From positions 1,643,766 to 1,707,765 of the forward strand of contig LT599017.1 in the NCBI GenBank assembly GCA_900079765.1: a stretch of 64,000 nucleotides of DNA, given 5' to 3'. This stretch comes from an uncultured Eubacteriales bacterium (GTDB taxonomy: Bacteria; Bacillota; Clostridia; Oscillospirales; Oscillospiraceae). How positions within the stretch are numbered: the first letter of the stretch is position 1; each line of letters opens with the position of its first letter. Positions 25,022 to 33,453 of this stretch are shown here, one piece after another. The translations under genes were made by a program, and so were the position numbers. The notes beneath the pieces are model-generated. The model searched no databases, was not told where the DNA came from, and saw only the letters and a program-made list of their open reading frames with translations.

Positions 25022-26095
25022 TCAGGTCCGCCATAGCTTGATAAGCCCGCTGTCATGGAGCTGCTTGAGGAAGATGGCGGCCAAAGGTGCCAGGATGAGT
25101 CCCCATACCCCGAAGGCGGAAAAGCCGACATACATGGCGAGGAGGGCGGCCAGCGGGTGCAGGCCCACCCGGGCCCCCACCAGCTTGGGCTCCAGCAGAC
25201 TGCGCACGAGAGAGACCACGCCATAGAGCACACCCAGCCCCACGCCCAGCCGCCAGTCCCTGCCCAGCAGGGAGAAAAGGGCCCAAGGGATGAGAATAGT
25301 TCCGGTGCCGAAGATGGGCAGCGCGTCCACCAGGGCGATGAGCCCCGCCAACAGGAGGGCCAGGTCAACACGCAGGAAGAGGAACCCCGCCGTCAGCTCA
25401 CAGAAGGTGATCAGCATCAGTATCCCTTGGGCCCGGAGCCAGCTCCCGAACGCGCCCTTGAGGACGGTCTTGGCCTCGTCCAGATATTTGTGCCAGCGCT
25501 CCGGCGTCTGCCGCCGGAGGAAAGCCATCAGTTCGGGCCGGGAGGCAGAGGAGAAATAGGTGGCTAAAGCGGTGGTGAAGAGAAAGAATCCCACGCTGGG
25601 CAGGGCCGCCGCCGCTTTTGCCACCAGCCCCGCCAGCACGTCGTAAAAGCGGTTGGGCAGGTCGATGCCCCGGTTGATGAGCCCTGTCAAAGCCTGGTTA
25701 AAAAAATCCTGAAACTGGATGGGCAGGGCCACGATAAAGCGATAGGCCCAGCGCTCCAGCGCTCGCCCGGCAGAGGGGAGGCCCGCCAGCAGCGTGGGCA
25801 GCCGCCCCAGCAGCAGGGCCAGCTCGTACCCCGCTCGCCACAGGATGAGGCCAAGCCCGCCGCACAGCAGAACGACCAGCGCAAGCGTGCAGAGAGCTGC
25901 AGCGATCCATCGCCGCAGGTGGAACCGGCGCATGAGTCCCACCACAGGCTTTTCCATCAGCCAGGAGAGCCCCAGTGCCAGCAGAAAGGGGAGGAGCCAG
26001 GGAAGCAAAACGGCCAGGAAAAGCCACGCCCCGGCGAGTCCCAGTGCAAGATAGGCCAGCCGCAGCAATAGTTTCAAATGCCTGTTCTCGGGCAA
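25022..26095 (-). CDS. ytvI: AI-2E-type transporter family protein, YtvI-like
   Basis: A 357-residue membrane protein of the AI-2E transporter family, closest in layout to sporulation protein YtvI: two N-terminal helices, a helical loop region (residues 90-160), then five or so helices with FGTGTILIPWALFSLL and the terminal GVWGLILAPLAAIFLKQL. The start is TTG 26095 with GGGAGGT 12 bases upstream. YtvI is expressed in sporulating cells in Bacillus, but its function is unknown, so sporulation here is an inference. Confidence 0.82.
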   Translation of the reverse strand: MPENRHLKLLLRLAYLALGLAGAWLFLAVLLPWLLPFLLALGLSWLMEKPVVGLMRRFHLRRWIAAALCTLALVVLLCGGLGLILWRAGYELALLLGRLPTLLAGLPSAGRALERWAYRFIVALPIQFQDFFNQALTGLINRGIDLPNRFYDVLAGLVAKAAAALPSVGFFLFTTALATYFSSASRPELMAFLRRQTPERWHKYLDEAKTVLKGAFGSWLRAQGILMLITFCELTAGFLFLRVDLALLLAGLIALVDALPIFGTGTILIPWALFSLLGRDWRLGVGLGVLYGVVSLVRSLLEPKLVGARVGLHPLAALLAMYVGFSAFGVWGLILAPLAAIFLKQLHDSGLIKLWRT

Positions 26096-26186
26096 AGTGG
26101 GTACACCTCCCTAACTAATTGTGCAAGTCGACGAAAAAAACAGAGCCGAACCGGAGAAGATTGTGTCGCTACGGGGTGGAATATAG

Positions 26187-26215
26187 TTGCGCCTCGGCGG
26201 ACACTGTGTTACAAT
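26187..26215 (+). promoter_or_regulatory. promoter of the ACT-hom-lysC cluster
   Basis: TTGCGC and TACAAT, spaced by 17 bases, lie about 60 bases before the ACT-protein start. Confidence 0.6.
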
Positions 26216-26277
26216 AGACCACAATGCACGGACAAATGACCCTATGGAAAGGACACGGAAAAGGAGAGGCGCATAAG

Positions 26278-26718
26278 ATGTCATTGCAGCCCAAATACTT
26301 TATCGTTGAGGCCCAGGCGCTGCCCGAGGTGTTCCTCAAAGTGGCCGAGGCCAAGCGTATGCTGGAGACCGGCGAGGCCGAGACCGTGAACCGCGCCACC
26401 CAGGTGGTGGGCATCAGCCGCAGCGCGTTCTACAAGTACAAGGACGCGGTGCGCCCGTTCAACGACATGCTCCACGGGCGTATCATCACGTTCCAGATCA
26501 TGCTTAAGGACGAACCCGGCGTGCTCTCCGCAGTGCTCAATATTTTCGCCAGAAGCGGCGGGAATATTCTCACCATCAACCAGGGCATCCCGGTCAGCGG
26601 CTGCGCAGTCGTCAGCATCGGGGCTGAGACCTCCGCCATGGAGAGCTCGGCGGAGGAGCTGATCGCCCGGGTGAAGGAGCAGGCCGGCGTGCTCCGGTGC
26701 GAGATTTTAGCGGGATAG
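26278..26718 (+). CDS. ACT domain protein, UPF0735 family
   Basis: A 146-residue protein. The N-terminal part carries a helix-turn-helix-like segment (TVNRATQVVGISRSAFYKYK), the C-terminal part an ACT domain (MLKDEPGVLSAVLNIFARSG and ILTINQG). This is the UPF0735 family, which often precedes hom, as here. A role as amino-acid-sensing regulator of threonine/aspartate-family synthesis is a reasonable inference, not proven. ATG 26278 is preceded by AAAGGAGAGGCGCATAAG. Confidence 0.88.
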   Translation: MSLQPKYFIVEAQALPEVFLKVAEAKRMLETGEAETVNRATQVVGISRSAFYKYKDAVRPFNDMLHGRIITFQIMLKDEPGVLSAVLNIFARSGGNILTINQGIPVSGCAVVSIGAETSAMESSAEELIARVKEQAGVLRCEILAG

Positions 26719-26771
26719 AGAGAATAGCAGGGCGCGCTCGATCCGGTGCGCTGTTTTTAAGGGAGGATATT

Positions 26772-27983
26772 ATGGTTAACATAGCGATTCTTGGTTTTGG
26801 CACGGTGGGCAGCGGCGTGGCTGAGGTGCTGGAGAAGAACGGCGCCCACATCGACGAGAAGGTCCATCTGCCCATCCGGCTCAAATATATCCTGGACGTG
26901 CGGGACTTCCCGGACAGTCCTTTTGCGGATAAGATCGTCCACGATTTTTCCATCATCGAAAACGACCCTGACGTGGCCGTGGTGGTGGAGACCATCGGCG
27001 GCGCGCGCATCGCCAAGGACTTTACCGAGCGCGCCCTCAAGGCGGGGAAGAGCGTGGTCACCTCCAACAAGGAGCTGGTGGCTACCTGTGGGTACGACCT
27101 GCTCCAGCTCGCCAAGGAGCACGACGTGAGTTATCTCTTCGAGGCCAGCGTGGGCGGCGGCATCCCCATCATCCGTCCCCTTAGCCAGTGCCTGGCCGCC
27201 AACGAGCTTACCGAGATCTGCGGCATTTTGAACGGCACCACCAACTATATCCTCACCCGCATGATCCGCGCCGGCCTCTCCTTCGATGCCGCGCTTAAGG
27301 AGGCCCAGCAAAACGGCTACGCCGAGCAGGACCCCACCGCCGACGTGGAGGGGCACGACGCCTGCCGGAAGATCTGCATCCTGAGCTCCCTGGCCTTTAG
27401 CCGCCACATCTACCCCGAACAGGTGCCCACCGAGGGTATCACCGGCGTGACCTTGGGCGATGTGGCCTATGCCGACGCCTGCGGCAGGAAGATCAAGCTC
27501 CTGGGCCGGGCCGTCCGCCAGGAGGACGGGAGGATCTGCGCCTACGTGGCTCCCCATCTGGTGGAAGGGAGCGCTCCTCTCGCCAGCGTGGAGGACGTTT
27601 TCAACGGCATCACCGTCAAGGGCGACGCTATCGGGGACGTGATGTTCTATGGTCGGGGCGCGGGCAAGCTGCCTACCGCCAGCGCCGTGGTGGCCGACGT
27701 GATGGACGCAGCCAAGCACATGAAGACCCGCAAGTACGTGGAGTGGGGCCCCGGCGGGGAGGACCTGACTGTCTCTCCCGATACGCTGGAGAGCGCCTGG
27801 TATGTCCGCGCCCAGGCGGGTACGGACGCGGTCCGCTCCGCTTTCGGTGAGGTGAACCTCTTGGCCAGGCCCGGCGCGCCGGCGGGGGAGGTCGCTTTCC
27901 TCACCGGGCCCATGACCCGCACCGTGCTGGATACGAAGCTTAAGGGACTTGTCCCCCAGTCGGTCATTCGGGTGCTGGACTGA
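26772..27983 (+). CDS. hom: homoserine dehydrogenase
   Basis: A 403-residue NAD(P)-dependent enzyme that reduces aspartate semialdehyde to homoserine. The dinucleotide fold starts at once (IAILGFGTVGSGVAEVL); GTTNYILTRM and the EQDPTADVEGHDACRK region are the catalytic domain, with its Lys and Asp residues; the C-terminal 80 residues form a short ACT-like domain. ATG 26772 follows GGGAGGATATT. It is 53 bases after the ACT gene and 113 before lysC. Confidence 0.95.
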   Translation: MVNIAILGFGTVGSGVAEVLEKNGAHIDEKVHLPIRLKYILDVRDFPDSPFADKIVHDFSIIENDPDVAVVVETIGGARIAKDFTERALKAGKSVVTSNKELVATCGYDLLQLAKEHDVSYLFEASVGGGIPIIRPLSQCLAANELTEICGILNGTTNYILTRMIRAGLSFDAALKEAQQNGYAEQDPTADVEGHDACRKICILSSLAFSRHIYPEQVPTEGITGVTLGDVAYADACGRKIKLLGRAVRQEDGRICAYVAPHLVEGSAPLASVEDVFNGITVKGDAIGDVMFYGRGAGKLPTASAVVADVMDAAKHMKTRKYVEWGPGGEDLTVSPDTLESAWYVRAQAGTDAVRSAFGEVNLLARPGAPAGEVAFLTGPMTRTVLDTKLKGLVPQSVIRVLD

Positions 27984-28096
27984 CACGGGAACGAAAAAGT
28001 GCATAGAATAGTGTGCAGGGGCATGGGCTGTCATGCCTCCGGCGGCAGCCGCGCTCCTGCATTTCTGGAAACTCACCTTATTGGGGGTACATATAC

Positions 28097-29317
28097 ATGG
28101 GACTCATCGTACAAAAATTCGGCGGCAGCTCGGTGGCTGACGCGGATAGAATACGCAATGTCGCCCGCATCATCACCGAGACCTACCGTAAGGGCCACGG
28201 CGTAGTGGTGGTCCTCTCAGCCCAGGGGGACACCACCGACGACCTGATCGCCAAAGCGGCGGAGATCAACCCCGACGCCTCCAAGCGGGAGATGGACGTG
28301 CTCCTCTCCACCGGCGAGCAGATCTCCTGTTCCCTCTGCGCCATGGCGATCGAGGCCATGGGCTACCCGGTGGTCTCCCTCACCGGCTGGCAGGCGGGCA
28401 TCCGTACCAACTCCGCCTACTCCAACGCCCGGATTGACCGCGTGGACACCGAGCGGGTTTTGGCGGAGCTCGATAAGAAGTGCATCGTGATCGTCACCGG
28501 GTTCCAGGGTATCAACCGCTATGACGATATCACCACTTTGGGCCGCGGCGGGTCAGATACCTCAGCGGTGGCCCTGGCCGCCAGCCTCCACGCCGACCTC
28601 TGCCAGATCTACACCGACGTAGACGGCGTCTACACCGCCGACCCCCGCTGTGTCAAGGGAGCCAAAAAGCTGGAGGAGATTACCTTCGACGAGATGCTGG
28701 AGCTGGCTACCCTGGGGGCCCAGGTGCTCCACAACCGCTCGGTGGAAATGGCAAAGAGATACAACGTCAACATGGAGGTCATCTCCAGTTTCACCGGGAA
28801 TCCGGGAACGAAAGTCAAGGAGGTCGTGAAAAACGTGGAAAAGTCTCATGTGAGCGGCGTCGCCAAGGATAAGAACATCGCCAGAATCGCTCTGGTGGGT
28901 TTGCAGGACACCCCGGGCATCGCATTTAAAATTTTCTCCATGTTGGCCAAGCAGAAGGTCAACGTGGATATCATTCTCCAGTCCATCGGGCGCAACGAGA
29001 CCAAAGACATCAGCTTTACCGTCGCAAAGACTGACATGGCCGTGGCCTGTAAGCTCCTGGAGGACAGCCGGGACTCCCTGGGCTTTGAGGAGCTGGACGT
29101 GACCGACGGCATCGCCAAGGTCTCCATCGTGGGCGCGGGCATGATCAACAACCCCGGCGTGGCCGCCACCATGTTTGAGGCCCTCTTCAGTGCCGGTATC
29201 AACATCAGCATGATCTCCACCAGCGAGATCAAGGTCTCCGTCCTGGTGGATGTGAAGGACGCGGACCGCGCCGTTCAGGTCATCCACAGCAAGTTTTTCA
29301 ATGAGTTTAATAACTAA
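28097..29317 (+). CDS. lysC: aspartate kinase
   Basis: A 406-residue aspartokinase, first step of the aspartate pathway. VQKFGGSSVADADRI is the ATP site, TLGRGGSDTSAVALAA the central site, and two ACT domains at the C-terminus (VGLQDTPGIAFKIFSML and VGAGMINNPGVAATMFEAL) are the feedback-binding sites. ATG 28097 is preceded only by GGGGGT, a modest ribosome site; the open frame upstream to 28013 has unlike composition. It ends the ACT-hom-lysC unit before a strong terminator. Confidence 0.95.
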   Translation: MGLIVQKFGGSSVADADRIRNVARIITETYRKGHGVVVVLSAQGDTTDDLIAKAAEINPDASKREMDVLLSTGEQISCSLCAMAIEAMGYPVVSLTGWQAGIRTNSAYSNARIDRVDTERVLAELDKKCIVIVTGFQGINRYDDITTLGRGGSDTSAVALAASLHADLCQIYTDVDGVYTADPRCVKGAKKLEEITFDEMLELATLGAQVLHNRSVEMAKRYNVNMEVISSFTGNPGTKVKEVVKNVEKSHVSGVAKDKNIARIALVGLQDTPGIAFKIFSMLAKQKVNVDIILQSIGRNETKDISFTVAKTDMAVACKLLEDSRDSLGFEELDVTDGIAKVSIVGAGMINNPGVAATMFEALFSAGINISMISTSEIKVSVLVDVKDADRAVQVIHSKFFNEFNN

Positions 29318-29373
29318 ACCTGATTTTTCCTCCGAAATCTTCAGCGGGTGAGTGAATTGGCATCCTATAAAAA

Positions 29374-29410
29374 GGCGCTCCGGCATTTAGCCGGAGCGCC
29401 TTTCTTATTT
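29374..29410 (+). terminator. terminator after lysC
   Basis: GGCGCTCCGGC and GCCGGAGCGCC pair perfectly around ATTTA and are followed by TTTCTTATTTT. Confidence 0.95.
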
Positions 29411-29424
29411 TGCGGAGGGCCTTC

Positions 29425-30657
29425 TTACTTCACAGCGGCCTCGCCCAGCTTTTTCTTGAACCAATTTTTCCCGTTGACGAACCGCTCCACGATCATGGCG
29501 CAGCTCAGATCGCCGGTGGCGTTGATGGCAGTAGCGGGCGCGTCGGTGATGGTGCCGATGAGGACCATGATGGGAATGGACACGGCGGGGAAGTTGAAGG
29601 CGGAGATGATGAAGATCTCGCCCACGTAGCCGCCGGCGGGGATGGCACCCATGACCATCGAGGCCAAAGTGGAGACCATGATGGCGGTGAGGAAGATCTT
29701 GGGATCGAGGAAGTTCATGCCGAAGACCGAGCACATGAAGGAAATCTTCAGGATGGTGATGAGGCAGGCGCCGTCCTTATGCAGGTTTGCGCCCAGAGGT
29801 ACGCAGAGGTTGGTGACCTCGGGGGAGATGCCCATGTTGTTGGCCGCCTGCGTGGTGGTGGGGATGGTGGCGACGCTGGAGCAGGTGCCCAGAGCGGTGA
29901 GCGTGGGGGGGATGCAGTAGCGGAAGTAGCGGCGCACGCCCTCCATCCCCGCGCCGATGAAGGCGAAGAGGAAACTGGAGAGGAAGTAGTATGCCACGGC
30001 GGCGATGAGGTAGATGATGATGGCCCGGGCCAGGGAGCCGGTGAGTTCGCTGCCGTACTGCCCCACCAAAATGGCGAAGTAGGCGCACAGGCCGATGGGG
30101 GCCAGGTACATGACATACTTGATCATCCGCATGATGAGCGCGGTGCCCTCGTCGAAAATCTTGATCAGGGTCTTGCCTTTCTCGCCGATGGCGACCAGGG
30201 CCACACCGGTAATCATGGAGAAGACGATGAGGGCGGTCAGGTTCCTGCGGCTCCAGAGATTCTGGAAGTCGTTGACGGTGAACATGGCAAGGAAGTTGTT
30301 GTTGCTGGTGAGGTCGGTGACCTCCTCGGTCATGGAGATCGTCGCGCCCTTGGCGGGGTCAAACAAGGCGCAGATTCCGCCCATGTACAGGGAGGCGAGG
30401 ATCTGAGTGAGGACAAAGATGACGAGCATAATGCCCAGAAGCTTACCCAGCTTGCGCAGATTTTCCATGTTGGCGATGGAGGAGACCAGGGAGATGAAGA
30501 TCATGGGTACAACGCAGCAATAGAGAAGGTTGAGGAAGATGTCCGCGATAGGAGTGAGGATTTCGGCCCCGGGGCCCCAGAACGCGCCGATGATACCGCC
30601 AATGAGCATACTGCCGAGCAGGAGAAAGGATGACTTGTTGTTTTTAATAAAAGTCAT
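29425..30657 (-). CDS. dicarboxylate/amino acid:cation symporter (DAACS family)
   Basis: A 410-residue transporter of the glutamate/dicarboxylate symporter family with about eight membrane helices. Hairpin 1 reads LGTCSSVATIPTTTQAA, hairpin 2 GAIPAGGYVGE, and helix 8 ends in DAPATAINATGD. The helix-7 motif, usually NMDG, reads NLHKDG, which may change cation coupling. Substrate is likely an amino acid, perhaps a sulfur amino acid given its partner. It lies 46 bases after the C-S lyase gene, in one MarR-controlled unit. Confidence 0.88.
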   Translation of the reverse strand: MTFIKNNKSSFLLLGSMLIGGIIGAFWGPGAEILTPIADIFLNLLYCCVVPMIFISLVSSIANMENLRKLGKLLGIMLVIFVLTQILASLYMGGICALFDPAKGATISMTEEVTDLTSNNNFLAMFTVNDFQNLWSRRNLTALIVFSMITGVALVAIGEKGKTLIKIFDEGTALIMRMIKYVMYLAPIGLCAYFAILVGQYGSELTGSLARAIIIYLIAAVAYYFLSSFLFAFIGAGMEGVRRYFRYCIPPTLTALGTCSSVATIPTTTQAANNMGISPEVTNLCVPLGANLHKDGACLITILKISFMCSVFGMNFLDPKIFLTAIMVSTLASMVMGAIPAGGYVGEIFIISAFNFPAVSIPIMVLIGTITDAPATAINATGDLSCAMIVERFVNGKNWFKKKLGEAAVK

Positions 30658-30703
30658 AGATGCCGCTCCTTCAGATATTATTACGCCTTCGACGGCGCGG
30701 GGC

Positions 30704-31888
30704 TCACAGCTTGTTGACCTCGCGGATGATATTCTTCACCGCCGCCTCTACATAGCGGGGCTCGGTGGCCAGGTTTAGACGGACAAAGCCCTTGAAGTTG
30801 GTGCCAAACCACTCGCCGTAATCGACGGCCAGGCGGCACTTGTTCTGGATGAGGTCGCGGGCCTGGTCGGGGCCGATCACCTTGCGCAGGTCCAGCAGGC
30901 ACAGATAGGTGCCCTCCAGAGGGGACACGACGATGGCGGGAGCCTTCTCGTTCAGCTCCTTCTTCAAGTACTCGTAGTTCTGCTTTATGATTTCAAGGAT
31001 GTGGCCCAGCCACTCATCTCCGTAGAGGTAGCCCGCCTGGGTGGCGGTAATGCCCATGATGTTGACCTCGGTCTGGTTGACGGTCTTGGCGTACTCGTCG
31101 TACGCTGCACGCAGCTTGTCGTTGGAGATGATGATGTGGGAGTGGAGCAGGCCCGCCAGGTTGAAGGTCTTGGAGGCGGCGGTCACGGTGATGAGGTTGT
31201 CGCGGTACTTTCCGCCCGCGACGATGGCGGCGGGGATCTGCTTCTTGTCGCCAATGATGATGTCCTGGTGGATCTCGTCGGAGACGATGAGCACGTTGTG
31301 CCGGGTGCAGATGTCCATCACCCTGTCCAGCTCCTCTTCGGTCCATACGCGGCCGGCGGGATTGTGGGGGGAGCACTGGATAAAGAGCTTGACGTCGTTC
31401 TCCACGATGGCCTTCTCAAAGGCGTCATAGTCGATGGTGAAGTAGCCGTCGGTGTTGACCAGGTCGCACGTGACCAGCTTGCGGTCGGTGTCCTTCACCG
31501 CGTTGTGGAAGGGGTAGTAGACCGGGGTCAGGATGATGACGCTGTCCTGGGGCTTTGTAAAGGCGTTGATGAACCAATAGAGGGCCACTACCACGCCGGT
31601 GGAAAAGCGCATCCACTCCTTCTGGGGGCGGAAACCATGGTGTTTCTCCTCCCAGTCGAAGAAAGCGTTGTAGTACTCGTCGCCCACGTAGGAGTAGCCG
31701 AACACGCCGTGCTTGATGCGCTCCTGCATGGCCTCCAGAATCTTGTCGCAGGTGCGGAATTCCATATCCGCCACCCACATGGAGATGAGGTCGGGGTCGT
31801 GGAAGCGAACGTCGAGGGCGTCCCACTTCAGCGAGTATGTACCCATCCGGTCCACTGCGTACTGCTTGATGAATTCCTTGGTATCCAT
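30704..31888 (-). CDS. patB: MalY/PatB family pyridoxal-phosphate C-S lyase
   Basis: A 394-residue fold-type I PLP enzyme of the MalY/PatB branch, usually a cystathionine beta-lyase or cysteine-conjugate lyase. Key segments are MWVADMEFRTCDKI near the N-terminus, QCSPHNPAGRVW, SDEIHQD (PLP-ring Asp), and TAASKTFNLAG with the Schiff-base Lys at about residue 240. ATG 31888 is preceded by GGGAGGCAAAGAGAAA. Its promoter overlaps a palindromic operator and faces a marR gene. True aminotransferase activity cannot be excluded. Confidence 0.88.
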   Translation of the reverse strand: MDTKEFIKQYAVDRMGTYSLKWDALDVRFHDPDLISMWVADMEFRTCDKILEAMQERIKHGVFGYSYVGDEYYNAFFDWEEKHHGFRPQKEWMRFSTGVVVALYWFINAFTKPQDSVIILTPVYYPFHNAVKDTDRKLVTCDLVNTDGYFTIDYDAFEKAIVENDVKLFIQCSPHNPAGRVWTEEELDRVMDICTRHNVLIVSDEIHQDIIIGDKKQIPAAIVAGGKYRDNLITVTAASKTFNLAGLLHSHIIISNDKLRAAYDEYAKTVNQTEVNIMGITATQAGYLYGDEWLGHILEIIKQNYEYLKKELNEKAPAIVVSPLEGTYLCLLDLRKVIGPDQARDLIQNKCRLAVDYGEWFGTNFKGFVRLNLATEPRYVEAAVKNIIREVNKL

Positions 31889-31909
31889 TTTCTCTTTGCC
31901 TCCCGAATT

Positions 31910-31930
31910 ATTGTTAAGTCGATTAACAAT
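31910..31930. promoter_or_regulatory. palindromic operator, probable MarR-family site
   Basis: ATTGTTAA and its exact complement TTAACAAT are separated by GTCGA. The site begins about ten bases beyond the -10 of the patB promoter, at the probable transcription start, and ends 22 bases before the patB start codon. Confidence 0.75.
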
Positions 31931-31939
31931 CGCATTTGG

Positions 31940-31968
31940 AATATACCATTCACAACTATAATTGTCAA
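31940..31968 (-). promoter_or_regulatory. promoter of patB-symporter operon
   Basis: A perfect TTGACA and TATATT, spaced by 17 bases on the minus strand, just upstream of the operator. Confidence 0.88.
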
Positions 31969-32099
31969 CAAAAATCTAATGAAAATCCAAAAGTTTTTTA
32001 CGAATATTGGATGAAATAGAAAAAAGCTTAAAATTGCATGGGAAAATAGTTAAGCGGCTTTACATAAAATTTGGGGAGGAGAGGAGAGAAACTTTATCG

Positions 32100-32128
32100 T
32101 GGACTATCCTGTACAGGGGTGTTATAAT
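32100..32128 (+). promoter_or_regulatory. promoter of marR
   Basis: TGGACT and a consensus TATAAT, spaced by 17 bases, stand 38 bases before the TTG start. No copy of the operator palindrome is seen here, so autoregulation, if any, would act at a distance. Confidence 0.7.
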
Positions 32129-32165
32129 GAGACCAGAAAAACAGCAGCGCTGGAAAGAACGGTGA

Positions 32166-32663
32166 TTGGCCATATCTATCAGGGAAGACAGAGAGCAGCT
32201 TGATAAAGTATACCGCCTACTCAACAATCGGGCCGAAAAATTGTACGACTTTGTCTGCCGCTACAGCGCCTATATGTCCGAGCCAAAGGACTATGGCAAC
32301 GGGCACCTTATCAGCATGTCCGAGGTCCATGTGCTCACCCATATTGAGGAGAATCCGGGCATTACCATCACCCAGCTCGCTCTGGAACGGGAGAAGACCA
32401 AGAGCGCCATCTCCCAGACTGTGAAACGACTGGAGAAGGACGGGTACATCTACCGCCGCAAGAAAGAGGGGGATGGGAAGGTTGTGCTTCTCTTTCCCAC
32501 CGAAAAGGGGATCAACCTCTCCGTCTCCCATAAGCTGTACGATCTCAGCGACATCGCCAACACCAGCGAGGCGCTGCTGCGCACCTGCAGCGAGGAGGAG
32601 ATCGACAATTTCTATAAAGTGATCGACGCTTACCGCGCCCTTTTCGACGAGGACGAGGAATAA
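32166..32663 (+). CDS. MarR family transcriptional regulator
   Basis: A 165-residue winged-helix regulator. The recognition part is ITITQLALEREKTKSAISQTVKRLEKDGYIYRRK, described here as helix-turn-helix plus the start of the wing, at about residues 66-100, followed by DGKVVLLFPTEKG. The start is TTG 32166 (weak site GGAAAGAACGG). It is divergent from patB and the symporter and is the obvious candidate to bind the ATTGTTAA palindrome; the ligand is unknown. Confidence 0.88.
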   Translation: MAISIREDREQLDKVYRLLNNRAEKLYDFVCRYSAYMSEPKDYGNGHLISMSEVHVLTHIEENPGITITQLALEREKTKSAISQTVKRLEKDGYIYRRKKEGDGKVVLLFPTEKGINLSVSHKLYDLSDIANTSEALLRTCSEEEIDNFYKVIDAYRALFDEDEE

Positions 32664-32670
32664 GTTCTGC

Positions 32671-32699
32671 CCGCCGTCCGCTATTCGGGCGGCGGTTTT
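32671..32699 (+). terminator. terminator after marR
   Basis: CCGCCGTCCG and CGGGCGGCGG pair around CTATT (one G-T pair) and are followed by TTTT. Confidence 0.8.
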
Positions 32700-32720
32700 G
32701 CTCTAATGGTGATTTAATGC

Positions 32721-32748
32721 TTGAATTTTAGGTACTCCGCGGTATAAT
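32721..32748 (+). promoter_or_regulatory. promoter of the FMN reductase gene
   Basis: TTGAAT and TATAAT, spaced by 16 bases, 64 bases before the start. Confidence 0.7.
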
Positions 32749-32811
32749 AATAGAGCAATGGAAAATTCATATCGGAATAGTTGACATAAAATTTTCAAGG
32801 AGGGCAGTTAT

Positions 32812-33372
32812 ATGAAAAAAGTAAAAGTAGGCGTTATTGTGGGCAGCGCGCGTAAGGGCTCTTTCAGCCGCGCCGTGGCCGAGGATCTGATGGGTCTTCT
32901 GCCCGAGCAGCTTGATGCGGAGATCGTGGAGATTGCCGATCTCGCCATGTATAACCAGGATTTTGACGACGAGGGGCGGGTCCCCGCCGAGTGGGGTTCC
33001 TTCCGCGCTAAGATCCAGGAGAAAGAGGCGTACCTCTTCATTACTCCGGAGTATAACCGCTCCATCCCCGCGCTGCTCAAGAACGCGCTTGACATCGGTT
33101 CCCGTCCTTACGGCAGCAACGCCTGGGGCGGCAAGCCCATCGCCATCGTAAGCGTCTCTCCCGGTAAGCCCGGCGCCTTTGGAGCCAACCACCATCTGCG
33201 CCAGGTGGCCACCGTGCTGGATATGTACACCATGCAGCAGCCCGAGGCCTATATCGGCGGTATCCACGAGTCGCTGAGCGCCGACGGTCATGTGGCGGAT
33301 GAGTCCCTCAAGGGGTTTCTCAAGACCTTCGGAGAGGCATTTGGCCAGTGGGTGGGCCACTTCGCGTCCTAA
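32812..33372 (+). CDS. NADPH-dependent FMN reductase family flavoprotein
   Basis: A 186-residue flavodoxin-fold reductase. The FMN-phosphate loop is GSARKGSFSRAV near the N-terminus, and ITPEYNRSIPALLKNALD at about residue 80 is the flavin-ring segment typical of quinone/azo/chromate reductase-like members. ATG 32812 follows CAAGGAGGGCAGTTAT. It has its own promoter and terminator. Physiological acceptor unknown; a redox or quinone detoxification role is likely. Confidence 0.92.
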   Translation: MKKVKVGVIVGSARKGSFSRAVAEDLMGLLPEQLDAEIVEIADLAMYNQDFDDEGRVPAEWGSFRAKIQEKEAYLFITPEYNRSIPALLKNALDIGSRPYGSNAWGGKPIAIVSVSPGKPGAFGANHHLRQVATVLDMYTMQQPEAYIGGIHESLSADGHVADESLKGFLKTFGEAFGQWVGHFAS

Positions 33373-33393
33373 ATCAGCAAAAGGCCAAAGCAG

Positions 33394-33425
33394 CCGCCGG
33401 AGCCGTGCTCCGGCGGTTTTTGTTT
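33394..33425 (+). terminator. terminator after the FMN reductase gene
   Basis: CCGCCGGAGC and GCTCCGGCGG pair perfectly around CGT and are followed by TTTTTGTTT. Confidence 0.93.
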
Positions 33426-33453
33426 CAACAAGAGAAAGGGGAAGGGGATACCA

